Source of the DNA: Erodium maritimum
Taxonomy: Eukaryota; Streptophyta; Magnoliopsida; Geraniales; Geraniaceae
Reading direction: 5' to 3'
Assembly: GCA_963921825.1 (NCBI GenBank)
Contig: OY997588.1
Span: 50,972,803-51,036,802 of the forward strand
Length of the DNA stretch: 64,000 bases
Part shown: positions 33,599 to 43,893 of the stretch, one piece after another
How positions within the stretch are numbered: position 1 is the first letter of the stretch
How the letters are laid out: the number at the start of each line of letters is the position of its first letter
The notes under the pieces: generated by a model
What the model was told of the DNA's origin: nothing
Database searches by the model: none
The model's input: only the letters and a program-made list of their open reading frames with translations
Translations under genes and position numbers: made by a program

Positions 33599-36037
33599 AT
33601 ACAAACTCAGTTTGGTTCTAACGTTCGTATTTTGAGAAGTGATAATGCCAAAGAATACTTTTCTGAGCCATTCACTACTTACATGGCCCAGAATGGTATC
33701 CTTCATGAATCATCTTGTGTTGATACCCCGTCTCAAAATGGAGTTGCTGAGAGGAAGAATAGACATCTTCTTGAAACTACAAGAGCACTTTTATTTCATA
33801 CTCATGTACCAAAATGTTTTTGGGCTGACGCTGTTTCAACTGCATGTTTTCTCATCAATCGCATGCCTTCATCTGTCCTTCAAGGTGACATCCCATATCA
33901 AGTCTTATTTCCCACCAAACCTCTTTTTCCTATTACTCCTCGTATCTTTGGGAGTACGTGTTTTGTTCGTGATGTTCGTCCTACTCGTACAAAATTAGAT
34001 CCTAAGTCTGTTAAATGTGTTTTCTTGGGGTATTCTCGGGTTCAGAAGGGTTATCGTTGCTATTGTCCTGATCTTCATCGATACCTTGTCTCCATTGATG
34101 TCACGTTTATGGAACACTGTCCTTTCTTTTATTCAGCAATTCCTCACACTCCAAGACAGGGGGTGACCGATGACTTGTTAATCTACCACATCTCTCATCA
34201 AAAACCGATTGTACCAGCACCTCCTATTTTACAGCCCATCACCACGCCCACACCATCTGCTATTCTGGACCCGCCACCTCCACCACCACCACTGCCTATC
34301 CGTTACACTTATTCCCGTCGTCTAGCACCTCCCGCCGCATGCCCGGAGCCAAGTTCCTCTTCGCCACCAGATCCTGACGACCTCCCCATCGCCCTCCGCA
34401 AAGGTAAGCGACAATGTACGTATCCTATCTCTTCCTTTGTGTCATATGCTCACTTGTCTCCTTCATCATGTTCCTTCATAGCCTCTATTGATTCAGTCTC
34501 AATTCCCAAAACCGTTAATGAGGAACTATCCCATCCTGGCTGGCGTTCAGCGATGATAGAAGAAATGAGTGCACTGGATCCGAATGGTACTTGGCAGTTG
34601 ATCCCGTTGCCTCCCGGGAAGAAGGCTATTGGTTGTAAGTGGGTGTTTGCTGTTAAATTTAACTCTGATGGCTCTGTTGTCCGCCTTAAAGCTCGACTCG
34701 TGGCCAAAGGCTTTGCTCAAACTTATGGAGTGGATTACTCTGATACTTTCTCCCCTGTGGCTAAGCTAACCTCTGTGCGATTGTTTATCTCTTTGGCAGC
34801 CACTTATGATTGGCCTTTATACCAATTGGATATCAAAAATGCTTTCTTGCATGGGGACTTGAATGAGGAAGTCTATATGGAGCAACCTCCTGGCTTTGTT
34901 GCTCAAGGGGAGTGTGGATTGGTATGTCACCTTCGGAAATCGTTATATGGTCTCAAACAGAGTCCTCGAGCTTGGTTTGGAAAGTTTAGCCAAGCAGTTG
35001 AACAGTTTGGAATGAGCAAGAGCAAGTCCGATCATTCTGTGTTTTACAAGAAATCTCCAGCAGGTGTCATTCTTCTAGTTGTACATGTGGATGACATTGT
35101 GATCACTTGCAGCGATAACTTGGGCATCTCCTCTTTGAAGTCTTTTCTCCACAACCAGTTTAATACCAAAGACCCGGGAGTCTTGAAGTACTTTCTGGGA
35201 GTAGAAGTATCAAGAAGCAAGAAGGGCATATTCTTATCTCAGAGAAAATATGTGCTGGATTTATTGTCAGAAACTGGGAAGCTTGGAGTCAAGCCATGTT
35301 CGGCCCCGTTACCTCAAAATATGCAACTCGTGAAAGAAGGAGAACTATTTGAAAATCCAGAGAGGTACAGAAGAATTGTGGGGAAACTGAACTATCTTAC
35401 AGTAACTCGGCCTGACATTGCATACTCAGTAAGCATTGTAAGTCATTTTATGTCCTCCCCTACTATTGAACATTGGACTGCTCTTGAACATATTTTGGCA
35501 TATCTAAAAGGAGCTCCAGGACGTGGTTTACTCTACCAGAACCACAATCATACTCATATAGAATGCTTCACAGATGCAGATTGGGCAGGATCCACAATTG
35601 ATCGACGATCCACGTCGGGATATTGTGTGTTTGTGGGAGGAAATTTAGTCTCATGGAGAAGTAAGAAACAAAATGTTGTCTCACGATCTAGTGCAGAATC
35701 AGAGTATAGAGCCATGGCTCAATCAGTTGCTGAGATAATGTGGATCTATCAACTACTTTCAGAACAAGGTCTCAAAGTCTCCATGCCAACAAAATTATGG
35801 TGTGATAATCAAGCTGCTATTCATATTGCCTCAAATCTCGTATTTCATGAACGAACCAAGCATATCGAGATTGACTGTCACTTCGTCCGTGAAAAGCTTC
35901 AGCAGAATTTGATTACTACCGCATATGTGAAGACCGGAGAACAATTAGGAGATATGTTCACCAAAGCACTTCCGGGTACTCGGGTTGATTATCTTTGTAA
36001 CAAGCTGGGCATGATTAACATCTATGCATCAGCTTGA
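33599..36037 (+). pseudogene. Copia-Y integrase end, reverse transcriptase and RNase H
   Basis: More than 800 uninterrupted codons continue the pol frame: second Asp (ILRSDNAKEYF), Glu (NGVAERKNRHLLE), and integrase tail (FLGYSRVQKGYRCY). A Pro-rich linker precedes RT (GTWQLIPLPPGKKAIGCKWV, ARLVAKGFAQTYGVDYSDTF, DIKNAFLHGDLNEEVYMEQP, active site HVDDIVITCSDN) and RNase H (FTDADWAGSTIDRRSTSGYC, SRSSAESEYRAMAQ, WCDNQAAIHIASN, HIEIDCHFVREKL). All catalytic residues are present. Only the upstream stop at 33596 prevents integrase and RT from being one product. The stop codon is followed at once by GGGGGAG. Confidence 0.95.
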
Positions 36038-36044
36038 GGGGGAG

Positions 36045-36210
36045 TGTAATAAATATGGGAGACTAAGGGTCACCCATTAATAGGCCTAGAAGTCTAAGAG
36101 ACTCTATTACCATTAGTATGGTAGTGGAAGAGTCACCAATATGTGTATATATATGTAGTCCCTTTGTATATTCAGATTAAGGTGAATAAGAACATTTTCT
36201 TATTGCAACA
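36045..36210 (+). mobile_element. Copia-Y 3' LTR
   Basis: The 166-bp LTR runs from TGTAATAAATATGGGAG to TTATTGCAACA, with a TATA-like GTATATATATG near 36144-36154. It is flanked by target duplication AGGTG at 36211-36215. It gives the uninterrupted sequence for comparison with the split 5' LTR. Confidence 0.95.
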
Positions 36211-38815
36211 AGGTGTAACCTGAATATGGTTGGGAACTTCCAAACCCCCTGAAAAAACAAAAACCACACAACCACTACAAAATCCAAAACAAAGAATCAC
36301 ACATCAACGACGTAAACCAGCTCTCCTCCTCGGCCGAATGCACCAACTTGGCCTCCTACACCAGTCCACAAAAGAAAACCCCGCTCTCATCGACTGGGAT
36401 TGCCACATAATAACATACGAGTGATTCTGGATCTTTCCAAAGTGAATATCTCTAGACTCCATCACCTGATGAAACACAACAACATTCCTCAATAACCAAA
36501 GATGCCAAACAGTTATATAACAAACTCGAACCCACACCTTCCAGAAATGATGTGAACCCACAATTCTCCACAATACCACCAACTCCGCCACAGACCGTGG
36601 CATAACCCAAACCAACCCCCACCAACTAAAAAATCTTCCCCAAATCCACCACGCAATAGGACAATGTATAAGAATATGACCAGTTGTTTCCATAAAAGCC
36701 TTGCATAGAGGACAATACATCTGATTAAGGGTAAAATACATACCTCTTTCCTCCAAGAAAACAACCGTTGGTAAAGCGTTCTGGACGGCTAACCAAACAA
36801 GCACATTATGTTTGGGTGGAATACCTGCCACCCATAATACCTTAGCCCAAGGGTGCGACTCCGCCATCTCCTCCCCCATCAAAATGGAATAAGCGTCTGA
36901 AACTGTAAAACCAGAGGAGGGTTTTCTCCATAAAAGAACATCATCAAGATCAGGTGAAAGGACACAATCCTCCAAGCACTCAAACAAAGCAGGCACCTCA
37001 TTCCTTTCCATGTGACCACGACTACGACGAAAGGAGACAACCACCCTTGTACATTCCAAAAATTAGCAACTACTTCCACCTTATTAGCGGCCCTCTAATA
37101 AGCTAATAGGAAACAAGTCCTCAATGAAGCGTCTCCAATCCAAACATCATCCCAAAACGAGATGTCCTTTCCTTTTCCCAGATTCCAAGATAGCCCCTGA
37201 TTGCCAAACATGCTAGAAAAGAGAGGATCAGTAGCAAGTTCCAAAATGTGACTGAAGAGATAACAATTTCCAGAATTATCTAAACGAGACAAGTACCAAT
37301 CATTCACACCCCAACCCATCCTCAAACAAATCAGAACCTTCCACAACGAAACTTTGGTGGTCGCAAACCGCCACCACCATTTGGCCAACAAAGCCATATT
37401 CATTACCTCCAACCTACGAATGTCAAGTCCTCCCAAAAATTTTGGTCGGCACACCAAACTCCATTTCACCTTATTCAGCACCCTTCCATCACCACTATTG
37501 CGCCACAAAAACTTTCTTTGTATTGCCTCAAGGGGTTTGATTACCCCTTTAGGCGCTTTGAAAAGAGACATAAAAAACAGAGGAAGACATATAAAGTTGA
37601 TTGAATTAACGTGATTCTACCAGCCATAGATAAATACTTTGCATGCCATAAGTCCAAAGCAGAATGGTACGTACTAATCACAGGCTCCCAAGTCGCTAAC
37701 CTCTTTGGGGAAGCCCCAAGAGGAAAGCCTAAGTAAGTCATAGGTAAGGAACCACAATCACAACACAAGACCATGTTCACCTCCTCAGCTGATAGAACAG
37801 AGGCATTCATAACAATTGCTTTCGATTTTGCAAAGTTCACCCTTAAACCTGAAACCAACTAAAAACCTTCGAAGTCAGATTTTAACATAATCAACCCTTC
37901 CAAAGAACCACGAAAGAAAAGCAGAGTATCATCAGCAAATTGAAGGTGCGAAACAGAGAAACAAGAATTGCCAATAGTCACTCCACGAGAATACCCGGCC
38001 TCTTTACCAACTTCCAAATACTGATGGAGTCCTTCTACAACAATCAAGAAGAGAAATGGGGATAAATGAAAACCTTGATGAATACCATTCACCATTTGGA
38101 AATCCCGAGAGGGAACCCCATTAACCGACACCGAAAGATGGGCTCACAAACATGAGGCAATCCAACTCCTCCACCTCCTACCAAAATTCATCTGAACAAA
38201 AACTTCCTCAAGATAACCCCATTGCACTAAATCATAGGCCTTCTCAAAATCAAGCTTGAGAATCACCGTCTCCAATCTCGATTTCTTCACATACTGGATA
38301 ATTTCCGACGCAATAAGAACCCCATCTATCAATTTCCACCCTTCTATAAAACCACTCTGATTATCACTTATCAGATCTCCAATAACAACTTTTAGCCTTT
38401 TATCCAAAACCTTAGCCAAAATCTTGTACGAACTCGAGATAAGACTAATTGGTCGATACTCACCAAAAGATTCAGCATGCGCATGCTTGGGAATCAGAGT
38501 AATAAAAGTAGAATTCAGACCTTTACCCAAAGAACCAGAGTAATAGAACTCATAAAAAAAACGCTTGACGTCTTCTTTGATTATTTCCCAAGCCACCTTA
38601 AAGAACTTTAAGGTAAAACCATCAGGTTCAGGGGACTTCTCACTACCACAATCATTAATAGCCTTTTCAATTTCCACTACCGAAAAAGGTCGCTCAATAT
38701 CGATTCTTTGATCATACGATAAAACCTTAAAGGGTAGAGAAGGCAATGTACCACGATCGAGCAAGGGGTTGCAAAACCGCTGTTCAAAATGACCAGCCGC
38801 CCCTTCTAGTATTTT
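36211..38815 (-). pseudogene. LINE-1 reverse transcriptase and C-terminal zinc region
   Basis: Minus-strand pieces read from 38764: FEQRFCNPLL, ERPFSVVEIEKAINDCGSEK, FITLIPKHAHAESFGEYRPI, SLISSSYKILAKVLDKRL, GFIEGWKLIDGVLIASEI and LKLDFEKAYDLVQWGYL. The active-site box FADDTLLFF (about 37935) and LRVNFAKSKAI follow. The zinc-binding zf-RVT region is in the last frame, 37059-36304 (WRKPSSGFTVSDAY, PPKHNVLVWLAVQNALPT, CPLC...TTGHILIHCP). At least four frame breaks occur. ORF1 and endonuclease are missing, so it is a 5'-truncated plant LINE. Confidence 0.9.
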
Positions 38816-38840
38816 TAGGTGAGTCTTAAATCCTATAACT

Positions 38841-39238
38841 CAATTACAAATACCTACCCCAAACTTTTAGCGTTTAACTGATACCTACCCTAAAGTTTTT
38901 TTTAAACTGATACCTACTCAAATGTTTAGTTATATAACAAATAGCCCAAGCCGTCAGATAAAATGACGGAAATACCCTCAACTACACTTCAATAATAGTT
39001 TGAAAAAATTATTTAAAAAATCACTTTTGTTAGGTATATATATGTATTTATTATATCACTTAAGTTTTATATAAAAAAAATTATTTAAAAAATCATTAAA
39101 GGAACTTTCGTCGTTTTAGCTGACAACTTGGGCTATTTGTTATATAACTAAACATCTGAGTAGATATCAGTTAAAAAAAATTTTAAGGTAAGTATCAATT
39201 AAATACTCATCTTTAGGATAGATATTTGTAATTTACCC
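38841..39238. mobile_element. Foldback/MITE element with about 110-bp inverted repeats
   Basis: The left arm (38841-38950) and right arm (39127-39238) are inverted copies at roughly 85% by eye. Shared blocks include TTAGTTATATAACAAATAGC and AATTACAAATA. The loop is about 175 bp and AT-rich with no gene. The right terminus complements to GGGTAAATTACAAAT, resembling ends of Mutator-like or other MITEs, but the left terminus has diverged. I could not identify a target duplication. It sits directly beside the broken 5' end of LINE-1. Confidence 0.7.
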
Positions 39239-40330
39239 TAATAAGTTTTATCAATTAGGTGTTTGATCGGACAACTGAATACGTAAAACACAATTAGACT
39301 GTCTAGTTTAAAAACATAATTTGAGTTGTTAAATTAAATGGTTGACACATGTAATTTTTTTTTATTAACTTGGAATGGATAAAGTCTGAAGGGGAGTACA
39401 AGTGAAGAATGGGTTGTAGAGAGATAGAAATGAAGTTTGGGTAATGCAATAATGATGCAAAAGGGTAACCTCATTCGGTTCACAATTTAGGAAGGGATTG
39501 AATGATTCGTATTATGGGTATGCGTCGCGGATGGTCTTATGCGGTGGTTGGCACCTCTTTTACCGCACGCGGATCCACCAAACCCATGCCGCCACACTCT
39601 TCATTTTTTACAATTTGTTTGCGCATCAATTCATCACAAACCTCGACAAAAACATATAATAAATTATATGTATACAAAAACTTCGACAAAAACCCTTTGC
39701 TTTTCTATATATGTATACAAAAATTAATGCTCAGCTAAAACTATCAATTGGAATTTTTCAGGTTTTAGTTGAATAATACAAAGGTATCATATATATTTTT
39801 TGTGCTACACAAATTTTACATTGTAAGTTTGTTTTAGGTATAATCAATATTAATAATATTAGCACATACATTTAAGAGTGCCGGCCCTGATAGAACGTGC
39901 CTCCACGCGCTGACACTCTTGAATCGATGGCGGTGGTTTTTGGGGTCGTCGAACCCTGTTGTTGACACTGGTTCGTTGTTGCTGGTGTGAGGTTCGCTCC
40001 ATTGTTGATGGTGGTGCTGAAGTCCGTCGAGGCTTCGCCGAACTCGGTCCCAGTTGGTTAATCGCGCGATGTTAGACAGTTTTGTTAGCAGCAAATCTTT
40101 TGGGCGTCTAAGACTTGTGGTCGTGGCCGGTTCGCTGTAGTAGGTTGAGCTTTTTGGATTCAGAAGTATAGGTTTGGTTCACGGAGGTTTATGGTTCACG
40201 TTGAGGCTAGCATAGAGGTTTAAAGGAGAGGTATGGCCAAACAACAAGGGCTGCAACGAGAGGGAGAGACGGTGGGATGACAAATCAGATCCATGGTTGT
40301 TTCGTCACAACAAATAATGGAAGCAAATAT
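39239..40330. other. AT-rich unassigned region
   Basis: No convincing gene or element is visible. TATATGTATACAAAAA occurs twice (near 39666 and 39708). Short frames show no recognisable motif. Confidence 0.4.
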
Positions 40331-41583
40331 TCGTTAGAAGGAACTTGAAAAAGAGGGCCGGAGACTAGAGCTGGAGGAAAGAGGATCACATGGAGCACAA
40401 AGAAAGTTCAAAGGGAAAGGAATTTTGGAGGAAGGGCAGAGGTTTGAGGATTGAGAATTGAATAGGGCTTTTGGACGAAGATCTAGTAAATCGAAAGCTT
40501 CACCCATCCAAGGATTCATCCTCAATCTACCGGAAAGGGACAGACGAGAAGGGGATTAAAGCTTTGTTAAGAATTGTAGGGGAGATTGAGGAGGTGAAAC
40601 TGCCAGTAAATCCTAATGGTCGTGGCCATTTCTTTGGCTTTGTAAGGTTCAGTTCTGGGACGAATCTACAGAGGGTTATGGGACGATGGAGAGCTCGAGT
40701 GTACGAATGGTTTCGGTAAATGAGGAAATGAGCCAACCACTTGGATCAAGAGTTCCGGAGTACTCACCTGAGCCGAGTAGGGGTAGTTTTTGAGTTAAGG
40801 ACTCAGAGAAAACGGATTCTGGATCGTTTAGAGCTTCTGGTTCGATTAAAGGTAAGGGAACGAAGCAAGGAAATAGAAAGCGGTTGGGAAAGGGTAAAGA
40901 ACTAAGTGATTCCTCCGTAAGTGACAAAAAATTAGCTAAAGATTTGTTTGGTCCCGGTTTGATACCTATTAAAAAGAAACAAGCATCTGAGCCATGGGCT
41001 CATTGTAGTGCAAGGGGGTTTAGAGAAAAGTTGGGAGACAATGAACTCAAAAAGTACCTACAAACGCTAGACGCAAAATTGAATATTAGGAGTAGTGAAG
41101 AAGAAGAAACTGATACAAAAGAGGATGGTTCCAGTCAGGAGGGTACGTCCAAATCTTCGTAGTTCTCTGTTCGGATTGGGTGTACGGATCCTGGTGGACC
41201 CTTAGTTGGGAGCCTAGTGTTGTTGGCCAACCAACCCCGTACCCTGACTTTTGTTGGAGGTGGGATCGTGTAGATGAGGTTGTTCTTGTGCTTCGCGTAT
41301 GGTGGAGTGTGGATGTCGGCGTGAGGTGGGTTCTGAATTGTGGCGGGTCATGCTTGTTGGTAGTTTTGGTTTGTAATTTTTTCAATGTATGTTTACTCTC
41401 AGGTCAGGTTTCTTGTTCATGTTCTATTCATTTAGTTTGATAGACTCTGGTTTTTTTTTCTGGTCTTCTAGTTTGGGTTTAGTTCTTTCGTTGTACTTTA
41501 AACCTGTTGATTTGATATGTCCTTTCCTCCGTTATCCACCCTGGGTAACAGAGAGTTTATAAAACTTCGTCGATTAAAAAAAA
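40331..41583 (+). pseudogene. LINE ORF1-like remnant with broken RRM and A-tail
   Basis: Upstream codons are rich in Lys/Glu. A frame containing GFILNLPE (RRM RNP2-like) shifts to one containing GTDEKGIKALLRIVGEIEEV and GHFFGFVRFSSGT (RNP1-like). One RRM domain is thus split by an indel near 40520. After further breaks, 40884-41162 encodes a charged tail (DKKLAKDLFGPGLIPIKKKQ, SSEEEETDTKEDGSS). A T-rich 3' region ends in an A-run at 41575-41583. RRM-type ORF1 proteins occur in plant LINEs; no RT follows. A retrocopy of a host RRM gene is the alternative. Confidence 0.5.
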
Positions 41584-41736
41584 TTACATCGTTGACTAAA
41601 GGCAAGATATTTTATAAACTATCAGTCTTGGAGTGGAGGAAAGATATGAAGGGATATTATATCTCACAAACCCTAATCTTATTATAGATTGAGGATTTAA
41701 TCATATGAGTTGTTTAGGATAATATGTTACGATGGT
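41584..41736. other. Unassigned AT-rich spacer
   Basis: Nothing recognised here. Confidence 0.4.
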
Positions 41737-41905
41737 TGTAAAAGTCGGGCGTTTAGCCCGCCTAGGCGACAGTTAGGCGCTTAAAACGGTAAAAGCGCCT
41801 CGACTCGGGCAGGTCGAGCGTGCCAAGGCGTATAACTGGCTCGTGGCTGATTAGGCGGGTAACTCTCCAATTAGACGGGTGGGTCACCGATTAGACGGTC
41901 GGGCG
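41737..41905. repeat. GGCG-rich short repeats
   Basis: Units such as TTAGGCG, CTAGGCG and TTAGACGG recur about every 10-25 bp, for example GCCCGCCTAGGCGACAG and GATTAGGCGGGTAAC. The block is unlike the AT-rich flanks. Similar GGCG-rich repeats are, as I recall, scattered in plant genomes, but I cannot name a family. Confidence 0.5.
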
Positions 41906-42074
41906 GAGACCAGATCCAGGCAAGCGAACTATACTGGACGGACACCTTGCACTAAGTCATGCCTCTTCTCGTCCCCATACTGATGCTCCCATCTTCTCAG
42001 CTTGTCTTCGAGGAGAGAGAATAAAGGATGAAAGAAGAGAGGGAAAATAAAATGAAAAGAAGAATATGAAGAGG

Positions 42075-43888
42075 AGGTTTTTTTGAACGAAAGGTGCATG
42101 TTTATTAATTGTCTGAAAGCAAAATATAATGAAAACAAATGTAAAACGAGCCCCTCTGCCTAGCCTATAAGATGTTGCATTCGCGGTTTATTTGACAAAT
42201 TCGAGATTAACACCCTCTTTTTGAAGAAGTAGATGACGAATATCCCATATAATAGTACCCACCGGTGAGGAAGGTGGATTCCCCTGCCAAAATCATATTG
42301 ATCAGAACATAGGCATCTGAGCGGATCACCCCCTGTCAATCCCCCAAGGGTGATACATTTTTAAGAGTGGTGATAATTGTGTACGCCTTGATCATTTAGG
42401 GAGACCATACACCCTGAATGACCCCATACACGATTAGTTTGATCTCCCCCCATGTGTTCGAGCAATGACCCCCAGACCGATTGGGATGAGTCTTAAAACA
42501 GCGCCCCGTCAACATTAATAACAATTTCCCCAGGCTGTAGTGAAATCCTTGTAGCGGGGAAATGCCAGACCGATGGTTAGGCCAAAGTTGTTGCCCTCTT
42601 TTCCTTCCGCAATGCTAACAAAATCACCTTGGCAGCTGATTCCACCCCTAAAGCCGATGTGGTGGAATCTCCCTAAACTAGAGTATTCTGGGCTTTCCAT
42701 ACCTCCCAGAGAAAATAGAGTATATCTGCCACCCTTTCTGGGGTCCTTCCAACCGTGGAATCACCCCACCATTCTTTAAAATAGGCCTCCAGGGCCAAGG
42801 ATGGGATACTTCCTAAGTGGCTTTAACAGACTTTGGCAAACCCCTAGTGGAGAAAAAGGTGAGCGATGGTTTCTCTATTCTGCCCACATATAGCATACAG
42901 GGGGAAACAGGGACAAACCGTTGTTGAATATTAAAGGCCACTTGTAGCATGTTCGAAAGGCATTTCCATAAAAAGATACGTAGTAGAGGTTGGGCGGGTA
43001 TGCTCCATTTGTCCGCCCATGGGAATAGCTCACTATTTTGGCGATTACATTGTTTGATATCTGCAAGAATCCAGTATCTCGCTTTTGTATAATACAATCC
43101 AATCTTATCGTCCACCCAATACCATTCGTCAGTATCCCTCTCACATGATATGCGAACTCCTAATATATGATCACAATCAACTTCATCGAAAATGCAGCGG
43201 ATTAGATCCACATCCCAACTTCACGTACCTGGTACCATGAGGCCCGCTACCGATGCTCGAGTTATTACCGGGGAACTTGTTTACACCCGGGCTTCTGTGA
43301 CGATCAACCACGGAGAATTATTAATCCTCGTGCTACGAGCATCCCCTATTTCAATCTACATATCCTTCAAGAACAGATGTTTGGTAGTAAAGCCGATGAG
43401 GTGGAGTTTCCCCAAACTAGTGTATTCTGGGCTTTCCATACCTCTCATAGAAAATAGTGTATCTCTGCCACCCTATCCGGGGTCCTTCCAACCGTGGAAT
43501 CACCCCACCATTCCTTTAAATGGGCCTCCGGGGCCGAGGATCGGATACCTCTCAAGTGGGTCTAACAGACTTTGGCAAACCGCTAGTGGAGAAACAAGTG
43601 AGCGATGGTTTTTCTATTCTGCCCACAGATAGCACACATGGGGAAACAGGGATAAACCGTTGTTGAATATTAAAGGCCACTTGTAATGTGTTCGAAAGGC
43701 ATTTCCATAAAAAGATACGTAGTAGAGGTTGGGCGGGTATGCTCCATTTGTCCGCCCATAGGAATAGCTCCCTATTTTGGCGATTACGTTGTTTGATATC
43801 TGCAAGAATCCATTATCGCGCTTTAGTATAATACAATCCAGTCTTATCGTCCACCTAGTACCATTCGTTAGTATCCCTCTCACATGAT
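42075..43888 (-). pseudogene. LINE-2, 3' part with zinc region (tandemly duplicated)
   Basis: The minus-strand tail ends in a T-run on the plus strand (about 42077-42085), the expected A-tail. The frame at 43211-42813 reads DEWYWVDDKIGLYYTKARYW, WSIPAQPLLRIFLWKCLSN and FVPVSPCMLYVGR, the zf-RVT region of plant LINEs. In this copy the last Cys/His pattern is degraded. A second copy of the same region lies at 43614-43883 in a different frame. The LINE continues at 52363 after Copia-X B. Confidence 0.75.
42653..43387 (-). repeat. LINE-2 internal tandem duplication, unit 1
   Basis: The unit starts at TAAAGCCGATGTGG and ends before TAAAGCCGATGAGG, about 736 bp. The copies are alike at roughly 90% by eye. 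Confidence 0.8.
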
Positions 43889-43893
43889 ATGGG
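43388..43893 (-). repeat. LINE-2 internal tandem duplication, unit 2 (first part)
   Basis: This continues after Copia-X B at 52363-52596, giving about 740 bp in total. Unit 1 has GATATGCGAACTCC where unit 2 was entered at GATATGGG. Confidence 0.8.
43889..43893. repeat. Target-site duplication of Copia-X B (left)
   Basis: ATGGG occurs here and at 52358-52362. Confidence 0.95.

Larger units (their letters stand above)
22660..36210 (+). mobile_element. Copia-Y, nearly intact Ty1/copia element (split by Copia-X A)
   Basis: With Copia-X A and its duplicated target removed, the element is 5,091 bp. It has 166-bp LTRs (22660-22777 joined to 31238-31285, and 36045-36210), a primer site just after 31285, one gag-pol frame with two stops (31868-36037), and a GAGGGGGAG polypurine tract before the 3' LTR. 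The 5-bp duplication AGGTG proves insertion as a unit into LINE-1. Confidence 0.95.
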
